This document shows positions 52,829 to 61,801 of a stretch of DNA of 64,000 bases, piece after piece (the first letter of the stretch is position 1; every line of letters starts with the position of its first letter). The notes beneath the pieces were generated by a model that did no database searches, was not told the origin of the DNA, and was given only the letters and a program-made list of their open reading frames with translations. This stretch comes from Spartobacteria bacterium (lineage in GTDB: Bacteria; Verrucomicrobiota; Verrucomicrobiia; Chthoniobacterales; UBA6821). The stretch is taken from positions 20,803-84,802 of the forward strand of contig CANIVT010000010.1 of the NCBI GenBank assembly GCA_947471565.1, in the 5' to 3' direction. The position numbers and the translations under genes are program-made.

Positions 52829-55222
52829 ATGCCCAGCGAAGCCGACACTTGCCGGATACAAGTCCTGCCGAAGCTCTATTCGGCAGGATGGACCGACGAG
52901 TTGATCCGAGAGCAACGCTCCTTTACCGATGGGCGGATCATGGTTTCGGGAGGCAAATCCTGGCGACGCCCTCAGAAGCGTGCCGACTATCTTCTTCTTT
53001 ATAGGCCTAACCACATCCTAGCTGTAGTGGAGGCGAAGTCCGCCGATTGTCTTCCACACGATGGCCTCCAGCAGGCCAAGGAATACGCTCAGATCCTTGA
53101 TCTGAAATTCGCGTATTCCACCAATGGCCACTCCATCGTCGAGTTCGATTTCCTTTCCGGAAAGGAAACCCTTCGAGAGACCTTCCCATCGCCAGATGAG
53201 CTCTGGAGTCGCCAGCAGGGGAGCCTTGGTCTCACCACTCCCGAGCAGCAAGGTCGCTACCTCTCACCCTGCCTCCATGTTCAGGGAAAGCCGCTACGCT
53301 ACTACCAGGAGATTGCGGTGAACCGCACAGTCCAGAGCATCTTACAGGGGAACAAGCGACTTCTCCTCACCATGGCCACCGGCACGGGAAAGACCGTCGT
53401 GGCCTTCCATATTTGCTGGAAACTCTGGTCCTCCAAGTGGAATGCCAAGGGGGATCCCACTCGTAAGCCCCGCATCCTCTACTTGGCTGATCGCAACTTC
53501 CTCGTGGATGACCCGAAGGACAAGACCTTCGCCCCCTTCGGCGATGCCCGGCACAAGCTTGAGGGAGGAGTCGTCACCCACAGCCGCGAAATCTACTTCT
53601 CTACCTATCAGTCTATTGCCAAGGACGAGCGCCGACCCGGCCTTTACAAGGAATTCGCTCCCGACTTTTTTGACCTCATCATCGTGGACGAGTGCCACAG
53701 GGGCAGTGCTAAGGATGATTCAAACTGGCGCGACATCCTCGACTACTTCGAACCAGCCTACCAGCTAGGCATGACGGCTACCCCACTGCGGGAGGAAAAC
53801 CGGGATACCTACCTTTACTTTGGGAACCCGATTTATCAATACAGTCTCAGACAGGGCATCGAGGACGGCTTTCTTGCGCCCTACCGCGTTCACCGTATCG
53901 TCACTCAGTGGGATGCAGCAGGCTGGCGCCCAACCAAGGAAGACCTAGACCGGTTTGGTCGCCAGATCCCGGACGAGCTCTACACCACATCGGATTTCGA
54001 GCGGAGAGTTGCCCTTAGAGCACGGACAGAGGCAGTGGCACGACACCTCACCGATTTCTTGAAAAAAACGGACCGCTTGGCCAAGACGATCGTCTTCTGC
54101 GTCGACCAGGATCACGCCTCTGAAATGCGGGTCGCATTGAATAATCTCAATGCCGACATGGTCCGGGACTATCCGAACTACGTCTGCCGCGTTACCGCAG
54201 ACGAGGGAGATGTGGGCAAAGGGCACATGCAGAAGTTCCAGGACGTAGAGACCGACCGGAGCAGTCCCATCATTCTGACCACTTCCCAGCTCCTCACCAC
54301 GGGACTTGATGCGCCCACATGCCGGAATGTTGTCCTCGTTCGCCTGGTGAACTCCATGGTCGAGTTCAAACAGATCATCGGTCGAGGCACCCGCGTTCGT
54401 GACGATTACAGGAAGCTCTGGTTCACTATCCTCGACTACACGGGCGCTGCTACGAGAAACTTTGCGGACAAGAATTTTGATGGGGATCCAGCTTTTGCAT
54501 CTCAAGAAGAGATAGACGAACACGGCGTCACGAAAGCCATCGAGGTGGAAACCCCCGAGGAAAACCTTGGAGCTGAAGATGTAGAGAGTCTGTCAGCTAG
54601 AGTTCAGGAACGACCACCCATCGTAGGCGATCCTTCACCCGGCATTCAGAAAATCTACTTCGATGGCGGCTCAGTCGAGATCGCTTCTGAGCTGGTGCAT
54701 GAGCTCGATGCCGATGGGAAACAGCTCCGTGTCGTAAAGCTCACCGACTACACCGCCGAAAAAGTCCGCACCCTCTGCGCCACGCCCGAGGAGCTGCGCG
54801 CCCGATGGGCCCATGGAGAGCAGAGAGCCGAGATCATCCGACAGCTTGCCGAGCGGGGGATCGACTTCGCCGCCGTTGCGGCACAGGCCAAGCAGCCCGA
54901 GGCCGATCCCTTTGACCTCCTCTGCCACTTGGCTTTCAATGCCCCCGTGCTCACCCGCCGCCAGCGGGCTGACCGGGTGAAGAAACAGGAGGCCTCCTTC
55001 TTTGATTACCTCGCCCCGGAGGCTCGTGAAATTCTGAACGAACTGCTGGAGAAATATGCCAGTGACGGCGAACTCCAATTCACACTTCCCGATGTCCTGA
55101 AACTCCAGCCAATTTCAGAGCACGGCAGTGTGAATGAAATCATCGGTAAGTTCGGAGGAGTGGATCGTCTTCGGACAGCCGTGGAACAATTACAGTCATT
55201 GCTGTATATATCAAACAGCTAA
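52829..55222 (+). CDS. hsdR: Type I restriction enzyme subunit R, EcoEI-like
   Basis: A 797-residue motor/nuclease subunit. The nuclease site has Asp53 in RADYLLLY and Glu68-x-Lys70 in VVEAKSAD. The helicase has Walker A MATGTGKT (182-189), motif II VDECH (286-290), motif III-like MTATP, and motif VI QIIGRGTRVRDDYR. A C-terminal EcoEI_R_C-like domain (about 640-790) binds the modification complex. HsdR translocates DNA and cuts unmodified DNA away from the recognition site. It is the first gene of a five- or six-gene operon. Confidence 0.96.
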   Translation: MPSEADTCRIQVLPKLYSAGWTDELIREQRSFTDGRIMVSGGKSWRRPQKRADYLLLYRPNHILAVVEAKSADCLPHDGLQQAKEYAQILDLKFAYSTNGHSIVEFDFLSGKETLRETFPSPDELWSRQQGSLGLTTPEQQGRYLSPCLHVQGKPLRYYQEIAVNRTVQSILQGNKRLLLTMATGTGKTVVAFHICWKLWSSKWNAKGDPTRKPRILYLADRNFLVDDPKDKTFAPFGDARHKLEGGVVTHSREIYFSTYQSIAKDERRPGLYKEFAPDFFDLIIVDECHRGSAKDDSNWRDILDYFEPAYQLGMTATPLREENRDTYLYFGNPIYQYSLRQGIEDGFLAPYRVHRIVTQWDAAGWRPTKEDLDRFGRQIPDELYTTSDFERRVALRARTEAVARHLTDFLKKTDRLAKTIVFCVDQDHASEMRVALNNLNADMVRDYPNYVCRVTADEGDVGKGHMQKFQDVETDRSSPIILTTSQLLTTGLDAPTCRNVVLVRLVNSMVEFKQIIGRGTRVRDDYRKLWFTILDYTGAATRNFADKNFDGDPAFASQEEIDEHGVTKAIEVETPEENLGAEDVESLSARVQERPPIVGDPSPGIQKIYFDGGSVEIASELVHELDADGKQLRVVKLTDYTAEKVRTLCATPEELRARWAHGEQRAEIIRQLAERGIDFAAVAAQAKQPEADPFDLLCHLAFNAPVLTRRQRADRVKKQEASFFDYLAPEAREILNELLEKYASDGELQFTLPDVLKLQPISEHGSVNEIIGKFGGVDRLRTAVEQLQSLLYISNS

Positions 55223-55234
55223 CTATTAAACGCA

Positions 55235-56950
55235 ATGAGACTTGTTTCGTTTTCAGTCACTAACTATAGAAGTATTACCAAGGCATATAAATTGCCAATT
55301 AGGCAGGCTACAATCTTGATTGGTCCAAATAACGAAGGGAAATCTAATATTTTAAGAGCATTAGTTACGGCGCTGGAAATCTTAAAAAATTTGGGGAGTT
55401 TCAGAATTATGCGTGGCCGGTTTCAATCGCATTATTTATTGCGTGAAACTTATACTTGGTCAAAAGATTTTCCGGTTTCTCTTCAGGAAAAAAATCCCAA
55501 CGGGGAGTCAATTTTTAATTTTGAATTTGAACTTACAAAAAAAGAAGTAGAACAGTTCAACAAAGAAGTTAAAAGCAGTTTAAACGGAACACTTCCGGTT
55601 CAGTTAAGCCTAGGTCAAAAGGATCCTGGATTTAAAGTTCTAAAAAAAGGACCTGGTGCAGCAGCTCTATCCAAAAAAGAGGAACTGATTGCACAATTTA
55701 TAGCCAAGAGATTAAACATAAATTATATTCCCGCAGTCAGAACAGCTAATTCGGCAGAAAGAATCGTTTCAGAAATAGTAGAAAAAGAGCTTGCAGCTGT
55801 TGAGGATGATGAAAATCTAAAAAAAGCATTAGCTGAAGTTGCAAAGGTTCAAGCGCCAGTTTTGGAAAAGATTTCAAAAAGCATTAAAGAAACTCTTTGT
55901 GAGTTCTTGCCTAATGTTAAAACTGTGCAAGTAACGATTCCACAAGAGGAAAGATATCGGGCTCTACGTAAATCATGTGAGATCATCGTTGATGATGGAA
56001 CTCCTACATTGCTAGTTAGAAAGGGTGATGGAGTTCAAAGCTTGGCCGCGCTCAGTTTAATGCGACACGCATCCAAAACAGGTGCCTCAGGAAGAAATCT
56101 TATTCTTGCGATTGAAGAGCCGGAATCTCACTTACACCCAATGGCGATTCATCAATTAAAATCAGTTCTGCATGATATAGCGGATGAACATCAAGTAATA
56201 ATGACAACTCATTGTCCATTATTTGTAGATCGAGCTTCATTAAAATCAAATATATTAGTTCATAAAAACAAGGCTGCTCCAGCGAAAGATGTTAAGCAAA
56301 TACGTGAAATACTAGGCGTACGTGCATCCGATAATCTAAGACATGCAGAACTTGTATTACTTGTTGAGGGTGAGAATGATAAGAAATCATTAGAAGCCTT
56401 ATTAAAGGCTAATTCAGCAGTCCTGAGAAGTGCAATTACTCATGGAACTCTTGTTTTAGAGTCACTGGTGGGTGGATCAAATCTATCGTATAAACTAAGT
56501 AATCTCCGCGACGCGGTCTGTATTACTCACACATTTTTGGATTACGATAAATGTGGAATTACATCTTTTGAAAACGCTAGCCGAGATGGTCTGTTAATTG
56601 AAGCTGATGTAACATTCGCTGTTTGTAATGGAATGAAAGAATCTGAGTTCGAGGATATTTTAGATGAATGTATTTATGCTAATCTTATTAAAAATAAATA
56701 TGGTGTTTCCATATCATCAACCAAATTCAAAGGAAATTTAAAATGGTCATATCGCATTCGCGACACATTTCGTCATCAGGGGAAACATTGGTCAACTGAC
56801 ATTGAAAATAAATTAAAATCGGATATTTCTGAATTAGTCGAAGCAAATACTAATAACGCATTAAATCATTATAAGCGATCTTCTTTTGACGCTTTAGTGT
56901 CAGCATTAACTGCAAAAATTGATGCAATTGCTACAAGCAAAAATGATTAA
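55235..56950 (+). CDS. OLD-family ATP-dependent endonuclease (AAA ATPase plus TOPRIM)
   Basis: A 571-residue protein with an N-terminal ABC-like ATPase domain: Walker A GPNNEGKSNIL (30-40), signature region GDGVQSLAALSLM, and Walker B ILAIEEPESHLHP (about 289-301). A C-terminal TOPRIM domain has LLVEGENDKKSLEALL (Glu at about 375) and LDYDKCGI (about 435-442), which supply metal-binding acids. OLD proteins are phage-defence nucleases. It starts 12 bp after hsdR and overlaps hsdM by 8 bp, and is much more AT-rich than both, so it was probably inserted from another source but now shares the operon. There is no GajB-type helicase gene, so it is not Gabija. Confidence 0.88.
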   Translation: MRLVSFSVTNYRSITKAYKLPIRQATILIGPNNEGKSNILRALVTALEILKNLGSFRIMRGRFQSHYLLRETYTWSKDFPVSLQEKNPNGESIFNFEFELTKKEVEQFNKEVKSSLNGTLPVQLSLGQKDPGFKVLKKGPGAAALSKKEELIAQFIAKRLNINYIPAVRTANSAERIVSEIVEKELAAVEDDENLKKALAEVAKVQAPVLEKISKSIKETLCEFLPNVKTVQVTIPQEERYRALRKSCEIIVDDGTPTLLVRKGDGVQSLAALSLMRHASKTGASGRNLILAIEEPESHLHPMAIHQLKSVLHDIADEHQVIMTTHCPLFVDRASLKSNILVHKNKAAPAKDVKQIREILGVRASDNLRHAELVLLVEGENDKKSLEALLKANSAVLRSAITHGTLVLESLVGGSNLSYKLSNLRDAVCITHTFLDYDKCGITSFENASRDGLLIEADVTFAVCNGMKESEFEDILDECIYANLIKNKYGVSISSTKFKGNLKWSYRIRDTFRHQGKHWSTDIENKLKSDISELVEANTNNALNHYKRSSFDALVSALTAKIDAIATSKND

Positions 56951-58490
56951 GGGACTTTCCACCACTACCCAATCCCTCGGATCACTCATTGATTCCGCGC
57001 GCAAGATCATGCGCAAGGACAAGGGGCTGAACGGTGATCTTGATCGGTTGCCTCTGCTCACGTGGGTCATGTTCCTGAAGTTCCTTGATGATCTGGAGCT
57101 TCAACGTGAGGAAGAAGCCAAGCTGGCTGGAAAGTCTTTTAAGCCTGCGATTGAGTCTCCCTATCGTTGGCGTGATTGGGCGGCGAAGACTGATGGAATT
57201 ACTGGTGACGAATTGTTGGCCTTCATCAACAACGATGAGGCTGTATTACCAAACGGCAAGAAAGGCGCGGGCCTCTTTGCCTACCTGCGTCGCCTGACCA
57301 GCTCCGAGGAGGTAACCGCCGATCCTCGTGAGGTGATCGCTACAGTCTTCAAGGGGGTCGATAACCGCATGAAAAGTGGCTATCTCCTGCGCGATATTCT
57401 CAACAAGGTTGGAGGGATCCACTTCACATCCAGCGATGAACTTCACACTCTCGGAATGCTTTACGAGTCGATGCTCCGAGAGATGCGCGATGCGGCAGGA
57501 GACTCTGGAGAATTCTACACCCCGCGAGCAGTTGTGCGGTTTATGGTCGCTGTTACCGATCCACGCCTTGGAGAAACTGTGCTCGATCCTGCCAGTGGCA
57601 CGGGAGGATTTCTGGTCGAGGCCTATAATCATCTCGCCGGACAGGTGAAGACCGTCGCCGATCGGACGCAACTCCAGACCGGCTCCCTCTACGGCTGTGA
57701 GCCGAAGTCGCTTCCCTACCTCCTCTGTCAGATGAATCTCTTGCTGCATGGACTCGAGGCACCACAGATCGATCCTGGCAATGCGCTGCGCCATAAGCTT
57801 ACTGACATTGGCGAGAGAGATCGCGTGGATGTTATCCTGACTAATCCTCCCTTCGGAGGAGAGGAGGAGCGTGGAATCCAAGGAAACTTCCCTGAGGACA
57901 AACAGACAGCCGAGACCGCGTTGCTCTTCCTCCAGCTCATCATGCGGCGACTCCACCGCGCACCGACGAGTGCCAAGCGCCCAGCACGTGCCGCAGTCGT
58001 CGTGCCGAACGGTACCCTCTTTGGAGATGGTGTCTGCGCCCGTATCAAGGAGGAGCTGATTAAAGAGTTCAACCTCCACACCATTGTCCGGCTGCCGAAC
58101 GGGGTCTTTGCTCCCTACACGAGCATTCCGACGAATCTCCTCTTCTTTGACCGCTCCGGGCCGACGCGCGACATCTGGTATTACGAACAGCCACTTCCCG
58201 AGGGCAGGAAGAATTACACCAAGACAGCTCCTATCCAATTTGAGGAGTTTTCTCCACTGATCACCTGGTGGACTAAGAGGGAGAAAAACGAACATGCATG
58301 GCAGGTTCCAGCATCCGAGATCCTCGCTAATGGGTGCAATCTCGATCGGAAGAATCCCAGCGCCAAGGACGATATTACACATCTTCCTCCTGAGGAGCTT
58401 GCCGCAAGCATCCTAATGAAGGAGCAACGCATCGCGGAGATCATGGGCAACATTCGGCAGTTGTTGGCCAATCACAATATGAAGAGTTAG
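56943..58490 (+). CDS. hsdM: Type I DNA methyltransferase subunit M
   Basis: A 515-residue N6-adenine methylase. The N-terminal HsdM domain runs from about 1 to 140 (ITGDELLAFINND...). The SAM-binding motif I is VLDPASGTGGFLVEAY at about 212-227, and motif IV NPPF is at about 301-304 (TNPPFGGEEERG). It methylates adenine in the site chosen by HsdS. The ATG at 56943 lies 8 bp inside the OLD gene. A late part (YYEQPLPEGRKNYTKT, ASEILANGCNLDRKNPS) matches the C-terminal half of the family. Confidence 0.96.
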   Translation: MIKGLSTTTQSLGSLIDSARKIMRKDKGLNGDLDRLPLLTWVMFLKFLDDLELQREEEAKLAGKSFKPAIESPYRWRDWAAKTDGITGDELLAFINNDEAVLPNGKKGAGLFAYLRRLTSSEEVTADPREVIATVFKGVDNRMKSGYLLRDILNKVGGIHFTSSDELHTLGMLYESMLREMRDAAGDSGEFYTPRAVVRFMVAVTDPRLGETVLDPASGTGGFLVEAYNHLAGQVKTVADRTQLQTGSLYGCEPKSLPYLLCQMNLLLHGLEAPQIDPGNALRHKLTDIGERDRVDVILTNPPFGGEEERGIQGNFPEDKQTAETALLFLQLIMRRLHRAPTSAKRPARAAVVVPNGTLFGDGVCARIKEELIKEFNLHTIVRLPNGVFAPYTSIPTNLLFFDRSGPTRDIWYYEQPLPEGRKNYTKTAPIQFEEFSPLITWWTKREKNEHAWQVPASEILANGCNLDRKNPSAKDDITHLPPEELAASILMKEQRIAEIMGNIRQLLANHNMKS

Positions 58491-58501
58491 CTGATTCCGA
58501 T

Positions 58502-59089
58502 ATGATTCAATCCACACCGCTGGAAATCGATTTGTTTTTTGCCCGACCGCTTAAAACAGAAGACGGTTACACATGGACGCTAGCTTCCCGACTAGGATCT
58601 ATGCTTAGAGTCGCTCAGGACCGTTTCGGTAAACGTGACACTTCCTACACAGTTCTTGGCATCGAATTTGGCGGTGACATTCCTCAGATTTGGTATCCAG
58701 GAAATTGCGGAGATGTCATAATTCAACTTACCCCGGCGTGTGCAACGGACACCATTCGTGCATGTTACCAACTGGCGCACGAATGTATTCACCTACTCTC
58801 GCCCAGCGGAGGGCAGAACGCCAACAATCTTGAGGAGGGCTTGGCTACTTATTTTTGTCATCAATACATTTGGGAGACTTTTGGTATAGATTGGCCCTGT
58901 ACAATTCCGAGTTATGCGGAAGCTCGCTCTGCGGTCGAGGAACTACTTTCGAAAGACCCATATATTGTTCGGCGTTTGCGAGACCATCAGCCAGCGATGC
59001 ATCTCACTAAACCTGCTGACATTATGGCTGTTACTTCGGATGTGCAGCCTGAATTAGCAGTGTATCTATGCGAACAGTTTACTCGATGA
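58502..59089 (+). CDS. Zinc metallopeptidase-like protein with an HExxH motif
   Basis: A 195-residue protein. His93-Glu94-x-x-His97 in QLAHECIHLLS, with Glu111 or Glu112 in NLEEGLATYFCH, fits a gluzincin active site: two His ligands, a general-base Glu and a third ligand about 14 residues later. There is no signal peptide. The family is not recognised beyond the motif, so a protease role is inferred from it. It starts 11 bp after hsdM and overlaps hsdS by 4 bp (ATGA). It may process a partner of the Type I enzyme or a phage protein. Confidence 0.72.
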   Translation: MIQSTPLEIDLFFARPLKTEDGYTWTLASRLGSMLRVAQDRFGKRDTSYTVLGIEFGGDIPQIWYPGNCGDVIIQLTPACATDTIRACYQLAHECIHLLSPSGGQNANNLEEGLATYFCHQYIWETFGIDWPCTIPSYAEARSAVEELLSKDPYIVRRLRDHQPAMHLTKPADIMAVTSDVQPELAVYLCEQFTR

Positions 59090-60237
59090 AACATTGGCCA
59101 ACGGTGAAGTTGGGCGAGGTGCTCCAACGCGTGGAGCGCCAGGAAATAGTTGATGCTTCAAAACAATATCGACTGCTCGGTATTCGGCTAGAAGGACAAG
59201 GACCGTTTTTACGAGAAACGGTCATGGGAACTGAAATATCGGCAACGAAGCTTTTCCGCGTTGCTATGGGTGATTTTATTTACAGCCGATTGTTTGCATG
59301 TCGCGGTGCATTCGGCGTCATCACGGAAGATTTGGATGACTGCCATGTTTCCGGTGAGTTTCCGACCTTCCTGCCAACGCAAGGCAAGATAGATGTTGAG
59401 TATCTGAAATATTGGTTTCGCCTTCCGAGCGTTATCGCAATGGTTGATGCTGATTGTTCCGGAAGTACCCCTCTTACGCGAAATCGGTTCAAAGAGCATT
59501 TCTTTCTCGAGTTGAAAATCCCTCTTCCACCATTGGTTGAGCAGCGGAGGGTGGTAGCGCAGATTGAGGAGCTGGCCGCCCAAATCGAAGAGGTCCGCAT
59601 CCTCCGCAAACAAGCTGGAGAAAAAGTGGAAGAGCTTTTGCGCTCCATTGTCATGGAAGACAAGCAGGCAAAGCCAACGGCAATGCGTGATTTAGTAACT
59701 CTGCGCTCTCCAGATGTCACAGTGAGTGCAGATGAAACTTACCAATTTGCTGGTGTTTATTGTTTCGGGCGAGGTGTATTCAAAGCAACGAGAAAATCGG
59801 GGATGGATTTTGCTTATCCCCGACTCACTCGCCTTCGCGCGGGTGAGTTTGTTTATCCCAAGCTGATGGCTTGGGAAGGGGCATTCGGTGTGGTTCCGCC
59901 CGAATGCAATGGCTGTGTGGTCTCAACTGAGTTTCCAGTTTTCGAAGTCAAAGAGGATCGAGTTCTCCCCGAAGTTCTCGACACATATTTCCGAATGCCT
60001 TCAGTTTGGCCGGAGATTGCAGGCGAAAGCACAGGAACAAATGTACGTCGCCGCAGATTAAACCCGAAGGACTTTCTTGATTACGAAATCCCGCTGCCCT
60101 CGCGTGAATCGCAATTCACTCTTAGAAAAGTTAGAGCTGAGATCGACGCATTAAAGCGCATCCAGGCAGAAACCTCCGCCGAGCTCGATGCACTTCTCCC
60201 GGGTATCTTGGACCGTGCTTTCAAAGGAGAACTATGA
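59086..60237 (+). CDS. hsdS: Type I restriction enzyme specificity subunit S
   Basis: A 383-residue HsdS with two target-recognition domains. TRD1 spans about 1-150, and the central conserved coiled coil follows, with PLPPLVEQRRVVAQIEELAAQI at about 152-173. TRD2 spans about 195-350 and ends with a second helical repeat (LRKVRAEIDALKRIQAETSAEL). Each TRD reads half of a bipartite target. Both TRDs share an FAYPRL/FIYSRL-like pattern followed by AFGV, a sign of their common origin. The ATG at 59086 overlaps the peptidase stop; 59068 is an alternative. Confidence 0.93.
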   Translation: MKHWPTVKLGEVLQRVERQEIVDASKQYRLLGIRLEGQGPFLRETVMGTEISATKLFRVAMGDFIYSRLFACRGAFGVITEDLDDCHVSGEFPTFLPTQGKIDVEYLKYWFRLPSVIAMVDADCSGSTPLTRNRFKEHFFLELKIPLPPLVEQRRVVAQIEELAAQIEEVRILRKQAGEKVEELLRSIVMEDKQAKPTAMRDLVTLRSPDVTVSADETYQFAGVYCFGRGVFKATRKSGMDFAYPRLTRLRAGEFVYPKLMAWEGAFGVVPPECNGCVVSTEFPVFEVKEDRVLPEVLDTYFRMPSVWPEIAGESTGTNVRRRRLNPKDFLDYEIPLPSRESQFTLRKVRAEIDALKRIQAETSAELDALLPGILDRAFKGEL

Positions 60238-60749
60238 ATCCTTCTGCTGGCACTCATGATATGCCCTACTGGGTAGATATCATTGTCAAGCTGACTCCGG
60301 CCTTCGTAACGCTGGTCTTGGGGATTGTTGGGAGCACTATCGCGTACTGGCAATACCGTTTAGGAAAGCTTCAGCATCAGCTCAATCATGATAGGCTCCG
60401 TTTCGACCTCTTTTCCAAAAGGTTGGAAGCATATGAAAAGCTACAACACTTTTTCACAGAAGTTGTTCGGACAGGAACAGTTGAGGATAAGGTATTGCCT
60501 GTACTAGGAGAGGCAATCTACCAATCACGCTTTTTATTTGGGGATGAAATCTCTTCTCGTTTGGATGATATCTGGAAAAAGGCCATTGATTTGAGGTATT
60601 GCCGACACATGTTGCATGAAGCCGGATCCCTGCCGGTTGGCCCAGAGCGCACAGCACTCTGTGAAAAAGATGGCGAACTGCTGAAATGGATGATGGATCA
60701 GATGAATGAAGCGCCTGGCCGCTATGCCAAATACCTTAAGTTTCAGTAA
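60234..60749 (+). CDS. Small membrane protein coupled to hsdS
   Basis: A 171-residue protein with one N-terminal membrane segment (about 16-40, VKLTPAFVTLVLGIVGSTIAY) and a helical cytoplasmic part (KLQHQLNHDRLRFDLFSKRLEAYEKL, about 46-71). It is not recognised. Its ATG overlaps the hsdS stop by 4 bp, so it is part of the operon. A membrane effector or anchor role is possible, but nothing proves it. Confidence 0.65.
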   Translation: MNPSAGTHDMPYWVDIIVKLTPAFVTLVLGIVGSTIAYWQYRLGKLQHQLNHDRLRFDLFSKRLEAYEKLQHFFTEVVRTGTVEDKVLPVLGEAIYQSRFLFGDEISSRLDDIWKKAIDLRYCRHMLHEAGSLPVGPERTALCEKDGELLKWMMDQMNEAPGRYAKYLKFQ

Positions 60750-60787
60750 AAATGGCCTTCCCTTTTCTCATCCCCATCGCAAAGCGC

Positions 60788-60845
60788 ATCAGCTTACGAT
60801 TTCTTCTTAGCAAACAAAGAGGCGGGATTTCCTTTCCAAGCTGAT
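60788..60845. other. Spacer with a 9-bp inverted repeat
   Basis: CATCAGCTT at about 60788 and AAGCTGATG at about 60837 are inverted repeats around a 40-bp loop between the membrane protein gene and mrr. It may be a weak terminator or a regulatory element. Confidence 0.35.
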
Positions 60846-60876
60846 GACCTAGAAATTAGTAAATCATCATAGTTCA

Positions 60877-61794
60877 ATGCCCATCCCTGAATTCAACGAG
60901 ATCAAGGCGCCTGCTCTTCAGTTCTTTGCTGATGGGAAGGAGCACCACATCAAGGAAGTCTACGACTCCCTCGCAAAGCACTTCGCGCTGACAGAGGAGG
61001 AACTAAGCCAGGTTCTACCGAGTGGTCGTCAATTACGATGGCACAATCGGGCGAGTTGGGCCTGCTATGATCTGTTCCGGGCCGGCCTGCTCGTAAAAAA
61101 CCGGCGCGGGGTCTATCTCATTACCGAGATTGGCAAAAAGATCGCAGCGGGTAATCCCAAAATGATCGACAGGGATTTCCTCATGCAATTCCCGGATTTC
61201 GCAGCCTGGCAGGCACTGACGGAGGCCGGACGCTCCTCCGAGGAAAAAGCTCTCCCTGAAGCCACGTCCTCCTCGGTCACCCCTAACGAGATCATCGAAT
61301 CCGCCTTCGCCAGCCTGCAGGGAACGCTTAAGTCGGAGATCTTAGAATTGGTCGCACGCATCGATCCTTACCGCTTTGAGCAAGTGGTCATTGATCTGCT
61401 CTTGGCTATGGGCTACGGCGGGTCCCGCCAAGAAGCGGCGATGGTCACTCAGAAGTCCAACGACGAGGGAATCGATGGCCTGATCAATGAGGATCGGCTG
61501 GGACTGGATCGCCTCTACATTCAAGCCAAACGATGGAAGAACACGGTCGGGAGACCCGACATCCAGAGCTTTGTGGGAGCACTGGCGGGTCAGCAGGCCA
61601 CTAAGGGGATCTTCATCACGACGAGTGACTTCACCTCTCAGGCTCGGGAATTTGTGAAGAACCTTCCCCAGCGCGTGATCCTGATCGACGGAGACCGCCT
61701 CGCCGAACTGATGATCGAGCACAACATCGGCGTCTCCCGATCAGTCAGCTACGAGATCAAACGCATCGACAGCGACTATTTCGAGGAAGCCTGA
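60877..61794 (+). CDS. mrr: Mrr-type restriction endonuclease
   Basis: A 305-residue protein. Its N-terminal part (about 1-95) is a winged-helix domain as in Mrr (IKEVYDSLAKHFALTEEEL, LFRAGLLVKNRRGVYLITE), and the C-terminal part is a PD-(D/E)XK catalytic domain (about 160-285): FEQVVIDLLLAMGYGG, GIDGLINEDRLGLDRLYIQAKRW with Asp and the Gln-x-Lys site, and GIFITTSDF. Mrr proteins cut methylated DNA. A 127-bp gap separates it from the hsd operon, so it probably has its own promoter. Confidence 0.93.
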   Translation: MPIPEFNEIKAPALQFFADGKEHHIKEVYDSLAKHFALTEEELSQVLPSGRQLRWHNRASWACYDLFRAGLLVKNRRGVYLITEIGKKIAAGNPKMIDRDFLMQFPDFAAWQALTEAGRSSEEKALPEATSSSVTPNEIIESAFASLQGTLKSEILELVARIDPYRFEQVVIDLLLAMGYGGSRQEAAMVTQKSNDEGIDGLINEDRLGLDRLYIQAKRWKNTVGRPDIQSFVGALAGQQATKGIFITTSDFTSQAREFVKNLPQRVILIDGDRLAELMIEHNIGVSRSVSYEIKRIDSDYFEEA

Positions 61795-61801
61795 TCGCCC
61801 T

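Noticed and set aside
55235..56950. Gabija system
   Set aside because: The OLD-like protein resembles GajA, but no UvrD-like helicase (GajB) is next to it.
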